The position numbers and the translations under genes are program-made. DNA of 64,000 bases from Ananas comosus (lineage: Eukaryota; Streptophyta; Magnoliopsida; Poales; Bromeliaceae). The notes under the pieces are model-generated. The model searched no databases, was not told where the DNA came from, and saw only the letters and a program-made list of their open reading frames with translations. The stretch's first letter is position 1. Each line of letters begins with the position of its first letter. The stretch spans positions 1,467,532-1,531,531 of the forward strand of contig NC_033631.1 in NCBI RefSeq assembly GCF_001540865.1. Direction: 5' to 3'. Below, piece after piece: positions 34,980 through 46,916 of this stretch.

Positions 34980-35470
34980 AAAAATCTTAACCTAACAAAA
35001 CCTAAACTTAGAAAATTAATCAAAAGATTCAAAACCCAGTATATCTTTACCAAAAAAACAACAACCAAAAAACAAAAACAAAAAAAACAAAAGGTTAACC
35101 TAACAAAACCTATCAAATTAGAAACCTAAATTAGAGCATTAATCACAACTCCACAAATTCACAAAATACAACACAAACCTCAACTAATCAACCAAATTCA
35201 TACTAGTAGAAGAAACAAGAGAAATCCAGTCAAAACTTACTACATCTCACCCAAATAAAAAAATAAAAAAATAAATAAATAATACATTAAACCTAGCAAA
35301 ACCTAAATTAGAACATCAATCAAATCCCAGTATATCTTTACCACCAAAAAATCACCAACAAAATAAGATCTCAACCTACCAAAACCTACCTTATTCAAAC
35401 CCTAAATTGGAGCATTAATTACAACTCCACAAAACTCCTCAAATGCATTCCACCACCTCAAAAAAAAAGA
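34980..35470. repeat. Degenerate A/C-rich tandem repeats
   Basis: The phrase AACCTAACAAAACCTA (with variants) followed by TTAGAA...ATTAATC recurs at about 34988, 35095, 35288 and 35370. Two of the copies continue with CCAGTATATCTTTACCA. The spacing is irregular and there is no coding content. Confidence 0.5.
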
Positions 35471-36227
35471 CTTTAAAAAAAAAATCCTAATTAAATCATC
35501 ATTTACAACACCAAAATTCAAATCTAAACCCAAAAAAAGAAATAACAAATTCATACCAGGAGGAGTCGAAGCCGATCTATCGCGCACCACAAAGATCAAA
35601 ACAAGAAAAAGGGAGCAGATAAACAAAAAGGAAATAAAAAGAGGGGGGGTGGGGGTTACTGAAAAAGGGGAGTGGAATTAAAGTCGGCGACGAGATTGGG
35701 TTGGGGTAAAGAAAGCGCCGGATTCTTCCGTGGGCGCCGACTTTAACTTCGGCTCTACGCCTTCTTCTCCGTTCTGTTCTCTCCTCTCCTCTGCTTCTGA
35801 TGATGAGTTGTTAAAGTGCGTGGGAGTAGAGCTAAGATTTTTTTTCTTTTTCTTTTTTTGTTTGAAAGATAGTGGGGAGGGATGTAACGCAGTAACGGTC
35901 GGAGAGAAAAGAGAGGGGATGCAAATTTTACTCGTTTGGACTTAAATGGAAAATTATGAGACGGGGATTTGAGTGCGTGGACCGGGCTTACCAGGTCACC
36001 TCCTGAACTGCCGCTTTTTTTTTTTGGGCATTTAGATGGTGTTCAGTCGGGAGCTGTTTATTTAGGTGGAAGTGGTGAGTGGTGAAATTGTTTTCGGTCA
36101 TTCGCTACAGTCAAAATTCGAGTTATCTGAAATAGCGAAAGACAATTACGATGAAAAAATATGTAAAAAAATAATAAAATTATATAATAAGTAATTCTAA
36201 TTATATTTAAATATATTTAATTAGGAA
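35471..36227. other. GC-rich island in AT-rich sequence
   Basis: 35640-35945 is unusually G/C-rich, with a G-run at 35642-35650 and an inverted pair AAAGTCGGCG (about 35678) and CGCCGACTTT (about 35735). A 71-codon frame from 35730 is open but has no known domain and contains a Phe run. It may be a decayed promoter or leader of a lost gene. Confidence 0.35.
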
Positions 36228-36452
36228 CTAGGTTAATATATACTATTAATAGCACCAAGTCATTGATACTACCAAGTTTTTGCCCATTGGATTAAGAGAT
36301 GTGCGGTTAGAATGATGTGGGCCCCCTAGGGTTGAGTGGGTGGTTGGTTGAATAGTATGATCTAACGGGTGAAAATGATCAAAATAGTAGATCTAACGGC
36401 GGAAAACTTGGTAGCATCAAGTGCTTCGTACTATTAATAGCACAGTAGTCGA
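36228..36452. mobile_element. Hairpin MITE
   Basis: The arms ATACTATTAATAGCACCAAG (left) and its near-complement around GCTTCGTACTATTAATAGCA (right) fold together. The interior has GGATTAAGAGATGTG and GTGGGTGGTTGGTTGAATAG. It is related in layout to the TA-flanked hairpins at 33310 and 46160. Confidence 0.55.
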
Positions 36453-37717
36453 ACTCTTTAATTAGGGCACTAACTATTCTTTAATTTCATTTGCATATTT
36501 AAAATATGATAAAAATTGATTAGTTAAGTTTTATTATTTCCTTTATTTATTTGTACATCTAAAATATGATAAAAATAGATTAATTAAGTATTTTTATTTT
36601 TTTTTACTTTATAATTTTATTATTGTATTATTATAATTTATGTATAAAAAATAATTTACTTGTTTTAGATTAAATTTTTAATTGTATAGAAATATAATTA
36701 TATTATTTTTATTTACTAAGTTATTTATTATTTATACACAAAATATAGTTTTATATTATTCACTTTCTGCCAAACAAACAGCGGAACTGAAAGAATTTTA
36801 TTTCCATAGCTATGAAACAAATAGCAAAAAAAAAAAAAGTTTTCATCGAACTCCATTTCAACCGAAGTCCAGTTTCGAAGAAATAAATAGATGCTTATTC
36901 GAAAAATTGTGTTAAATTGTTACAAATAATTTTAATATTTTAGATAAAAAATATAAAAAATAAAAGAAAGAGTATTTTGTAAAATCTAAAAAAATATTTT
37001 TTTATAAAATATTTTTTGAAAATTTAATACACAAAAAATACTTTTTTAACACCAATAACTAACTTTTTGAGGTTCTTTTTTCAAGAGTTAAATAGTTTCT
37101 TAGATATTGATTTAGCGGTCCAAAATGAAAAAGGGGGCAACATTTTTCTTTTTTCAAAGTAATACTACCTCCATAACTATAACTAGAGTATAAATCTTAT
37201 ATCGCATTAATCTCAAAGCTAATATTCTTCCATTAGTCTAATCAATTATTTTTCAGTACTAAAAATTTGTCAAAATACTTTTTGATATTTTGGTGGACAA
37301 TGATAATTTTGATTTCTAAGAAAAAATTCTATAAAATATATTTTTAAAAGCGTATTTATTTTACACAATTTATTTTTTTTCCTGAATGCGAATATAAAAG
37401 TATTAAAAAGATGCGTTCACGCGCTCAAATTGTTCGTCGAGACACCACCGAACACATTGATTCAATTACACAAATGTAAAAAAATTAAAATCAAATCCTC
37501 TTAAAAGAATTCTATTCTTAGTATACAAAATAATATTCCTGAATTTTCTTTTTTTGACTGAAAATATTATCTCTGAAATTGGATGAGTTCTTATAAATCC
37601 ACTGGTCTGGTTCATTGGACCTGGTCCAAGCAATAATTTCTCTTAGAACAGAGGAGTCCAACGGTCAGTTTTCATAGAAGTTTCCAAATTGAACCTACAT
37701 GCAATTATTTACAGGTA
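36453..37717. other. AT-rich intergenic sequence
   Basis: Nothing beyond poly-A/T runs and short chance frames. Confidence 0.5.
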
Positions 37718-38080
37718 AATTTCAAATATCATCCCTATGATTTCACAATTTCTCACTCTAGTACCGTATAATTTAAAGTATATTATTTTAGTATCCTATA
37801 ATTTTCGTCAGCATCTTAGTTAAATCATATATAAGAAACTTCAGATACTCCACCTATGGTTTATCGAATATTCACTTTAGTTTCCTATAGTTTACCAAAT
37901 TTTTACTTTAGTATCATGTGATTTTAACTTTATCATTAATTTAACAAAAATATTAATGAGGGATAGCGAAAAAGGAAAGAAGAAACTATAGGATTCTAAA
38001 GTGATACATTTTAAACCACGGAGTACTAAAGTGAGAAAATGCGAAACCCCCTATTGTGGTATTTGAAGTGTTTCCATTAT
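37718..38080. mobile_element. Palindromic MITE family P, copy 1
   Basis: The left half runs TTTCAAATATCATCCC, then repeated phrases of the type CACTTTAGTACC and GTATATTA. The right half is the inverse, ending GTGGTATTTGAAGT. Repeated short phrases make each arm internally repetitive. Other copies: 38481-38511 plus 40172-40500, 41650-42160, 53549-54475 and 54762-55124. Confidence 0.7.
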
Positions 38081-38511
38081 TTAAAGAAATAATATCTAAT
38101 ATTCTGAAATTTTAAAATATCTTATTTATTTTTGAAGAACCAAGATGCTTCTGTTAATTTTAAAATATGTCATCAAATATTCTAATAAGATTGGATTTAA
38201 AAAAATATTTTAATTTTAATAATTTTAAAATAAATTTAAAATTTTGAATAGTAATAAGGAATAAATAGGCTAGAGCCTATTGTTTAAAACTACAAAATTG
38301 CCAAGAAGAGTACAAGAAAATACATAAGTTGGGAACTGCATGGGATTTGTCCTTTATGAAGTGAGTTGGCACTAGCCGTTACAGTTTGCATTAATGCATC
38401 AATTTATTATTTTTACAGTTTACATAATGTATCATAAAAAAAAAACTAAAGAAATAAAAAAAAATCACATATAAAAAAAAGGATAAACTTCAAATAATGT
38501 ATTCATGTAGT

Positions 38512-40166
38512 TGAGGATCAAAATGATAACCTAAGAAGGATACATGGAGGATCAAAATGATAACCTAAAAAGGGGGGTGAATTAGGTTTCTAAAATTAAA
38601 AGCCAAATAATCAAGCAATTTTAAAAAAAAAACCGAAGCGAATAACAAAGTAAGGGGTTTAAAGAAATGCAAACTCGAAAAGCACACGATCAATTTGTTT
38701 TGAGGTTCGGCACTTTGCCTACGTCCCCGCCAACTTCTCAACACTAGAGAATGTTGGGTCTCCACTAGATGATGCTTTTGCGGGCAAGCACCAAGCCTTC
38801 ACACCAACACCTTCTTCTAGCTTCAAGACTTTATTTTTCTCTCTTTTTACAAGATTAAATCTCACTACAAATTTCACTCAAGTTTAGAGAGAGAATTGAG
38901 AGCTAAGAGTATTAAGATCACTGAAGTTTTTAAGCTCAAAATGAACTATCAAGTTGTTGCTGAGAAAGGCCTCAATACCATCTATTTATAGCCTCGGGCA
39001 GCTTCTGTCCATTGTACTTTCGGGCGCCCTAAACCTGTTTCCGGGCGCCCAGAAGTTGTGCACGCCAGTTGCTTGTCAGACTACGTGCGCCGCTTTTCTG
39101 ACTTTGTGTGTTTGGGCCGTCAAAAGTTGTGGGCGCCCAGATCACAGGGGACAACTTTTCTGACACGCGCCACTTCCTTTGGATTTGGGCCGTCAGAAGT
39201 TGTGGGCGCCCAGATCTCGATGGACAGCTTTTCTGACACGCGCCGCTTCCTTTGGATTTGGGCCGTCAGAAAGTTGTGGACGTCCAAATCACGAGGGACA
39301 GCTTTTTTGACACGCGCCGCTTCTTTTGGATTTGGGCCGTCAGAAGTTGTGGGTGCCCAGATCTCGATGGACAGCTTTTCTGACACGTGCCGCTTCTTTT
39401 GGATTTGGGCCGTCAGAAAGTTGTGGGCGCCCAGATCACAAGGGACAGCTTTTCTGACACGCGCCACTTCCTTTGGATTTGGCCGTCAGAAGTTGTGGGC
39501 GCCCAGATCTCGATGGACTGCTTTTCTGACACGCGCCGCTTCCTTTGGATTTGGGCTGTCAGAAAGTTGTAGGCGCCCAGATTTTCAACACGCGCGCCGC
39601 CTGTGTCAGAACTTTTTGGGCTGATACGCAATCTGTCAAGTCAAATACTTTCTGTCGCCCTAAACTTATATTCGGGCGCCCAGATCAGGTAAAGAAGTTT
39701 CTGGACTACCCGAACAGCAAACAGGCAGGATCCAAAAAGTTTTATGAGATTCGGATCCAGTTTAGGGCGCCCAGAATAGGGTCCAGAAATCGTAACTTGA
39801 CAGAACACAGAATTTGAGTAGTTTTTGAATATTTTAAAATCCTATACACCTAATCACAAGTTAAAAATTTGTTTAAGTGATATATAAGGTGATAAAAATG
39901 AATAGTTTTAAATTTAGCTCAAAATTTCTCACTCTAAGCATAATATTAATTAAATTAAGAAAAGAGAGAGTGAGTTGTCTATTTGACAAAGGAAGCAAGC
40001 ACAGCTTCAAGTGGTGAAGCTTGGTGCTAGAATATTGCCCATCTTGAATTCTTTTTGAATATAGAGAGATCTAAAACACAAAACTCAAGATAAAAAATTA
40101 GTTCAATAATCTTAATTATTTGTTATCATCAAAATCTAATAGAAGATTAGGGCCACTAGGCCAACA
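38512..40166 (-). mobile_element. Solo LTR, copia/SIRE-like
   Basis: The 1655-bp sequence begins TGAGGATC on the plus strand and ends GGCCAACA. On the minus strand it reads TGTTGGCC...GATCCTCA. A 5-bp target duplication GTAGT is at 38507-38511 and 40167-40171, so this is a complete LTR left by LTR-LTR recombination. The minus strand has AATTCACCCCCC near its 3' end, common in SIRE-type copia LTRs, and a 32-bp tandem repeat (GAGGATCAAAATGATAACC) at the very end. It carries the alternating tandem array at 39105-39580. Superfamily is inferred from these motifs only. Confidence 0.8.
39105..39580. repeat. Alternating 73/74-bp tandem array (GGGCGCCC repeats)
   Basis: About six units share GGATTTGGGCCGTCAG, AGTTGTGGGCGCCCAGATC and TTTCTGACACGCGCC. 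Two unit types alternate: one has AGATCAC(A/G)AGGGAC, the other AGATCTCGATGGAC. The higher-order period is therefore about 147 bp. The palindrome GGGCGCCC recurs in most units and also outside the array at about 39023, 39043 and 39673. Long frames on both strands here are repeat artefacts. Confidence 0.85.
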
Positions 40167-40500
40167 GTAGTTTCGTATTTTCTTACTTTAGTGTCCTGTA
40201 ATTTAAAGTATATCAAATTAATATTTTGTGATTTCATTTTTATCTTTTCGTCAGCTTTTCCGTTAATATTTTGTTAAATTATATACAAAAAATTTCATAT
40301 ACCCCACCTATGTTTATCGAACATTCACTTTAGTACCTTTTAGTTTTAACTTTATCACTGATTTAACGAAAAACATAAGGGGAATCGATAATAAAAAGAT
40401 AAAAATGAAATCACAGGGCACTAAATTGATACATTTTAAACCATATAATACTAAATTGAGAAAATGTGAACCACATGGCTGATATTTAAAGTTTTTCTTA

Positions 40501-41298
40501 AAAAAAATAAATAAAAAAGAAAAAATAAAAAAATAAATGTAAGAGATGCTAAAGAAAAAAATAGCAGCTGCTATAGTAAAAATATAAGACTGTAAGTATA
40601 AAAAAATAAAAATAAAATTATAAAAATAATAAATTATATTCAAGTCGTAGTAAAAATATAAAAGAAAAAAAGTTAAATAAGAACTAGCAAAAGCAACAAC
40701 ATTAATAAAGTCCTTAAAAACAATACAAATAATAATAATAATAGAAGAAAAGGAATGAGTGTATTAATAGAGCAAAAAGCTTATTTACTGTTTCATTTTG
40801 TTATTCATTTGCCAATGCTTTTTTTTTTCAGACAACTACAGAGAGGAAAAGAAAGAGGCAATTAAAATGCCTCTTAGGCGAGAGGAATAAGTGAGTTTTT
40901 ATGATTATAGTGATTGATAGGCATGTGAAAGAAGAGAGAATGAGAGTGAAAAACTCAAAACCGTAATGCGGTGGAGAGAAAAAAAAAGAGGAAAAAGAGA
41001 AAATGGGCAAATTCCAGAATCAAAAGATTTTTTGTTCCTGCTACGGGATGTGACGAAGACCGATAAGAGAAGCAGGATACGTAACAGAATTGGCGAATTC
41101 AAAATTATCCTATACACAATGTACTACTAGCAATAGAAAATAAAAGTTTTGATCTAAGTTATTATTTGAGCATATTGAATTATCTCTAATATTAAATATA
41201 GTTAGTCGACATTAGTCTTATATTAGTATTTTTATCCTTTCATAAGTTGTATATAGTTATTTCGACTTAAACTGAATGAGACATACAATTTGGATGAA
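40501..41298. other. A-rich intergenic sequence
   Basis: 40500-40700 is dominated by AAATAAAAA text. No gene is supported. Confidence 0.5.

Positions 41299-41350
<52 letters not shown>
41299..41350. repeat. (TA)n microsatellite
   Basis: About 25 uninterrupted TA units. Confidence 0.95.
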
Positions 41351-41352
<2 letters not shown>

Positions 41353-41467
41353 CAAATCTTAAAACATTTCAAAAAGGTAACATTACTGAAAAAGTTCAAA
41401 AAACAAACTGGTGCTAAATCCTACCAACTTGTCACTGGCATTGGGGGTGGCACAACATCCTCATATT

Positions 41468-41552
41468 CAAAGGATATTTTATTTGATTTTAATTTTCCTG
41501 TTGATTCATAAGATATTTTATTTGATTTTAATTTTCCTATTGATTCATAAAT
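41468..41552. repeat. 41-bp tandem duplication
   Basis: GATATTTTATTTGATTTTAA followed by TTTTCCTGTTGATTCATAA is repeated once, with one substitution. Confidence 0.85.
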
Positions 41553-41649
41553 TTTTATTTTAAGCTCGCAATTGGTAGGTTTATCAAGTCAACAAAAATA
41601 CATGCACTATATATACATACACCTACTTGCACTATATATAAACAAGGGA

Positions 41650-42160
41650 AAACTTCAAATACCCCCCGTGATTTCGTACTTTCTCACTTTAGTATCCTGT
41701 GGTTTAAAGTGTATCAAGTTAACTCTGTGGTTTCGCACTTTCTCACTTTAGTACCCTGTGATTTAAAATGTATCAAGTTAGTACTCTGTGGTTTCATTTT
41801 TGTATCAAGTTAGTACCCTGTGGTTTTATTTTTTTCTTTTTATTATCCATTTTAGAGTATTTTTTTCGTTAAATCAGTGACAAAGTTAAAACTAAGGGGT
41901 ACTAAAATAAATATTCGATAAACCTAGATAGGATATCTGAAGTTTTTTGTATATAATTTAACGGAATATTAACCCACATGGTACTAAAGTAAGAAAGTGC
42001 GAAATCACATGGTACTATAACTTGATACACTTTAAACCACAGGTTACTAAAGTGAGAAAGTGCGAAATCATAGGGTATTAATTTGATATATTTTAAACCA
42101 CAGGGTACTAAAGTGCGTAAGTGCGAAACCACATGGGGGTATTTTAAGTTTCCCTATAAA
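41650..42160. mobile_element. Palindromic MITE family P, copy 3
   Basis: It starts AAACTTCAAATACCCCCC and ends GGGGGTATTTTAAGTTTCC. The CACTTTAGTACCCTGTG phrase is repeated several times in the left arm and its complement in the right arm, so this copy is longer than copy 1 through internal repeat gain. Confidence 0.75.
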
Positions 42161-42785
42161 CAATTCTTACAATTCTTGTATTGTTGTTTTAATATTGATC
42201 TTTTTCGAACGCATGACATGTGTGATCCGCTGGGGAAGTTTCTAATGAAAACACATGCATTACGCATAGTTCCTCTTTTTACTTTTTATTTTGAACTTTT
42301 GTATTATATATTGGTAGTTAATCTATAGAGTTGCACGTGTAGGGGAAATGATGTTATAGTGGTCTATTTGCTTCCAATATAGTATTCACATTTATCTATA
42401 TATAGAAATTATATATATGCTTTGATGATCATCATAAGATTAAGTTCAATCCATGGATCTTTACTTTGATAGCAAAGAAAATAATTTTCAGCTATAAATG
42501 GTTGTTTTATTTACTTTACTGTTAATTAAGTTCAACTGAAATTTAATTTTACATAATAATAATTGACCTTATCTTGCGTGATAATTATAAGAAAGAGAGA
42601 TAGAGAATAATAAAAACATTTAATTAATTACTCTTTTGTTTGCTCTCTTGTACACACTAGTGCGAAAGTATTTAACAAAATAAATATAAAAAGTGTGAGA
42701 ATTTAGTTTCGAAAACATTGACTTAGTTTCGAAAACATTGACTTTCTATTAAACAAACAATAGTAGAAAATAATTTTCGCCTCAG
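42161..42785. other. AT-rich intergenic sequence
   Basis: No gene or terminus recognised. ATTTAGTTTCGAAAACATTGACTT-like text (42704-42745) is present twice in direct repeat. Confidence 0.45.
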
Positions 42786-43157
42786 GGTGCGTTTGGTTGA
42801 CCATAAAATGTACCAAAAAATATTTTTGGATTTAGAAAAGTATGTTTTGTATACTTGTTTAGTTGTAAGAAAAAAAAATATCAAAAAATTATTTTTATAG
42901 ATTTGAAGAAAATAGAGTGTTTTCGTTTTCCATCGACTTTCGACAAAAAATAAAAACTCAAGCTGCATAAAACTTTTTTCATTAATTTTTTTACCGAACC
43001 AAACAAATATGAATTTTTTTTCTTTCAACCAAATAAAAGTTGATAAAACATTACTCTTTTTAATAATCCAATTACTAGAAAATGTAAAACTTTTTTCTAC
43101 CAAATTAATTTTTCCATGAAAAATTGATTTCATGATTTTACGTACAACCAAACACCA
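42786..43157. mobile_element. MITE with GGTGCGTTTGGTTG ends
   Basis: The left end GGTGCGTTTGGTTG and right end CAACCAAACACC are inverted repeats of the type seen in many plant MITEs. About 370 bp, AT-rich. Long minus-strand frames (up to 146 codons) inside are Lys/Phe-rich and not gene-like. Superfamily not determined. Confidence 0.6.
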
Positions 43158-43807
43158 CTTCACTTTCGCTTTTTACTTGAGCAACTTTTTCAACTTGAAA
43201 ATCAGTTACTGAATAAATGAAACAAACACATTGTGAAGCTTGAAGTTTTAGATGATCAAAACCTAGCTTGTGGAGAAAATGAGACTCCAATAATTATTCC
43301 CTTTTATGTTGGGTTTGGGTTAGAGTGGGTTTTAGGGTGAGCTTGGGGATATATAGGTGCCTACTATCATCTAAAAAAATAAAAATATAAAAAAAATGTA
43401 AAACTATTACCTTGTGATGAGCAATTAATTTATTTTGGTTAAGTTAGGGTTGTCATTGTCAAAAACCCAAATCCAGCTTAAAAGCTTAAACCACTAATTA
43501 GGTAGAGACATCCTTCACATTAAAATCACATCCAATATAGAATTATAATTCCTAACACGTTTTAACATGTGGTAGGCACTATTAGCATGGACCCAATTAT
43601 AAAATCACATGAGAACCACATATTAATTAATACACAACTAACACATTTGGCGCAAACAAAATACACATATTAGACTCCATTAGCAAGCTACACAAACATC
43701 GTTCACAAATTAGATGAGCACACAACTAGCATGTGTCGACCATTGACATGGCCAAAAATTAAAAGGTTAATATATAGATCATGATTTTATTTTGTATCGA
43801 ATATGAG
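43158..43807. other. Intergenic sequence
   Basis: No gene or element terminus recognised. Confidence 0.45.
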
Positions 43808-44341
43808 GAGCAGGACTTGTATGCTATTAGAAGTACGAGGGCCTCCGTACTCCTAAACTGCTTTCGATAAGTAGAATCCGTTAATTTTAATTTAGTGTAT
43901 TTGAAGTATCTAAAAAATAAAGTTGTAATTTTTCAATATCGATCATTTATGCAGTAATCAAAATAACTTAAAATGAACGATTGAAAATAAAAATCTTATA
44001 AAAAGTTATAATTAATGTCGCACTAAAAACTTTGATAAAAGATGTTAATCTTGCTGTAGATAGTATACAAATTTTTTTTTCAAAATTTTATCTTATTTGA
44101 ATACTTTTGCATTGTTAAATTCACAAACAGATACATCAACTATTAAAAAATATTGATTTTGAACACCTTGATCATTAGGTAAATGATATAAAAAAATCGC
44201 AAAAAAATATTTTTAGATACTTCAAATATGCTAAACCAAATCTAACAGGGTTGATCATCGATTCGAAAGTTAAATTATCAAAAACGGCTTAGAAGCACGA
44301 AGTTCTCTATGCTTCTAATAGTACGTAAGTCGATCCTACTC
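43808..44341. mobile_element. Long-inverted-repeat MITE family L, copy 1
   Basis: The left arm opens GAGCAGGACTTGTATGCTAT and the right arm ends ATAGTACGTAAGTCGATCCTACTC; each arm is about 200 bp and they pair. Shared family phrases are GCCTCCGTACTCCTAAACTG, CATTTATCCAG-type inner text and ATCATCGATTCGAAAG. Copies 2 and 3 are at 45164-45796 and 59010-59553. Confidence 0.75.
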
Positions 44342-45160
44342 CTAATATGAGACTATTATAAAGAAACTTTTCAACTCTAGCTTTACAGTATGTAGCATTC
44401 AATATTTAATAAAGTTTGGACGTCCAAAAATATGTGCACATAACATGCATGCATTGTTACGCTGCACTTATGATCGCACTAGGGGCCGTTTGGATGCATG
44501 GAGTTAGAGAGCGAGAAATTTATAAATTTCTCAAACTCAATTTTGACCCCAACCACATTGAAATCGAAAAGCCGACTTCTAAACAATCGTGCGCAGGAGT
44601 TGGAATGAACCTCTAACTCGGGTGCTGAAATAAATGCAGATACCTATGATTTTTTCGAAGTTACAAGTTCAATCTCCGTGATTGACAAAATGAAACGGTA
44701 GACGTTTATGAACGTCGACATATTAAGTATATATATATTTTATTTTAAAGGACAGGTCCCATCACAATTAAATTGTTAGATTGTAAAATATGCTTTTGAA
44801 AATTCAATAGATTATTATTATTTTATTTTATGTACATAAATAGTGAGTGTTACATCAAAACTCTGACGTGGACAGCGAGAGTAGAACGCTTCCCAGATTG
44901 ACACACGTTGCTGACATTTAGCTTTTCCCTTACATTTTGAAAATTTATTGCCTCCGCCCAAATGCATAAATTCATTTTATACAGCGCATTATTAAATAAT
45001 CTCCAAAAAATTTTAAAATTAAAATCTAACTTATTAGATTTGTAGGATCATTAACATTAATTAGTTATAAATTCTTAAAGTTGAAGCTATTGAAATGTAT
45101 AACCAATTGATTATGATTCAGTCAAAATTGATCTTTTGTTATTTCGAATATATTCGCTCA

Positions 45161-45163
<3 letters not shown>
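44342..45163. other. Intergenic, with half of a diverged 2-kb duplication
   Basis: 44850-45010 (GTGTTACATCAAAACTC, ACACGTTGCTGACATTTAGC, ACAGCGCATTATTAA) aligns with 46917-47075. GGGGCCGTTTGGATGCATG at about 44482 looks like a MITE end. No gene. Confidence 0.45.
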
Positions 45164-45212
<49 letters not shown>

Positions 45213-45751
45213 TCCGGCTACTATACTCTTATGAGTACGATCGCATTCGTACTCATAAGTTGTTGTCGATGATAGAGCTTCCGAATCGACGATTTAGACC
45301 GTTAAATATTATCTAGAGTATTTAAAACTTCTAGAAATCAAATTTTATAATTTTTCGATATCATTTACCATATGATCAATAGCTCACAAAATTGACAATT
45401 TTTAACGGCCGATATGTGATACTTACTAATTTAACGGTGTAAAAGAATCAGAATAGCTTGAATTTTTGATAGAAAATTATGTTCATTATCTAGATAAAGA
45501 TCAATAACCCTGATCTTAAATTGAAGGATCCGATCATCCATTTTTAGGACGTCGTTCAATTTTGACCGTTCATTTTATATCCGCTTAATGGACTTTATAA
45601 TGATTTTGAAAAATTACGAAATTTATTTTCTAAAAATTTCAAATACTCTAAATCATATTTAACGGTGTGGATCATCGATTCGGAAACCCCAACATCAAAA
45701 TCAATTTATGAGTATGAAGGACTCTATACTCATAAGAGTATAGTAGCCATA

Positions 45752-45796
<45 letters not shown>
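45164..45796. mobile_element. Long-inverted-repeat MITE family L, copy 2, with microsatellite ends
   Basis: The left flank is (TA)n(GA)n and the right flank is its mirror complement (CT)n(AT)n, so the inverted repeat continues into the microsatellites. Inner arms: TCCGGCTACTATACTCTTAT and its complement near 45725-45745, then ATAGAGCTTCCGAATCGACG and GGATCATCGATTCGG. It pairs over roughly 200 bp per arm. No coding capacity. Confidence 0.75.
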
Positions 45797-46039
45797 AACT
45801 TTGAATACTTATTTCTCTGAGAATTATAAGATAATAAGTTTATAGCAGATTTTGTTTTCAAATCTTATTATTTTTTTTTATAAAAGGTGCGATTAATTTT
45901 ATAATATATAATTAAATATATATAGTAGTACGGATACACATAATAAGTCCAGGCAATAATTTCCCACTCCTTTTATCCCTGTTGGAATTTGCTGCAGGGT
46001 GACGTGGATTGTGCGCGGAGCTAATCTATATTTATCGAT

Positions 46040-46390
46040 GTATACAACGTGCATGAGTAGCGTTGTTAATATATATTTCTAGACATATTTATTATACACG
46101 TAAATAGAAATGTTAATATATATTTCTGGGTATATTTATTATGCACGTGAGTGCCCGTGTAATATATATATATATATATAGATGAGCTATGATACTTTGT
46201 ACAAGTATCACCACTTTTGCTATTAGGTTTTAAGTCATTGATCTACTTTTGATTATTAATAGTCCTTAGATTAAACACTATTCCAACCTACACTACCTAC
46301 CACCATCAATCTCAACCTCACATTTCTCCATCCAAGACTAAAAACACACAAGTATCACCCCATTATACTTTACAAGTATTCTAGCCCTAC

Positions 46391-46436
<46 letters not shown>

Positions 46437-46690
46437 TATATTGGTTTTGCACGTGAGGTGAAATATTAATATATATTTCTTGACCCAATTCATCATACAC
46501 GTCAGAAAAGAAATAAATATGTATTTCTAAGGCTAATCAATTATACACATGAGTGCGTGGGGGTGTTACTATATATTTCTGCACTCGTTTCTATATATAC
46601 ATTACGCACATGAGTAGGAATGTTAATCATTTCCATACTAGATTCTTTTATATACATTACGTACATGAGTAAGAATTAACATAAATTTTT
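46040..46690. repeat. Degenerate 60-80 bp tandem repeats around a nested hairpin
   Basis: Phrases of the type GTTAATATATATTTCT, ATTTATTATACACGT and CATGAGTAGGAATG recur at about 46068, 46112, 46470, 46515, 46560 and 46620. The hairpin MITE at 46160-46432 interrupts the array. Confidence 0.55.
46160..46432. mobile_element. Hairpin MITE inside a (TA)n tract
   Basis: It is flanked on both sides by (TA)n. The left arm reads GATGAGCTATGATACTTTGT and the right arm ACTTTACAAGTATTCTAGCCC, which fold imperfectly. Inner CACCACTTTTGC and AAGTATCACCCC repeats match the family layout at 33310-33556. Confidence 0.5.
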
Positions 46691-46916
46691 TTACCACATT
46701 TATTGAAAAGTTTACAATAAATAATAAAAAGTTAAAATTTTTTAAAAGAATTCATCTGTTATATTTTAGTAGAAAATAATTATTATATTCTAATTCAAAT
46801 TTAAATAGTTATTACCGACAATAAATATAAATATAAATTTTAAATTTAATTAATTAAATATGATGTGTATCGTATATTATGTACATTATCACTAGTATAC
46901 ATACATGTATAAAAAG

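Larger units (their letters stand above)
38481..40500. mobile_element. Palindromic MITE family P, copy 2, split by an LTR
   Basis: The left tip at 38481-38511 (ATAAACTTCAAATAATG...) and the remainder at 40172-40500 (TTTCGTATTTTCTTACTTTAG...) together form one family P element. The 1655-bp solo LTR at 38512-40166 sits between them, so it inserted later. Confidence 0.7.

Noticed and set aside
39058..39631. 188-codon plus-strand frame and minus-strand frames of 72-115 codons
   Set aside because: They are translations of the 73/74-bp tandem array inside a solo LTR; the multiple open frames follow from the repeat.
42723..43163. 146-codon minus-strand Lys/Phe-rich frame
   Set aside because: It spans a MITE from end to end and has no domain; composition reflects poly-A/T runs.
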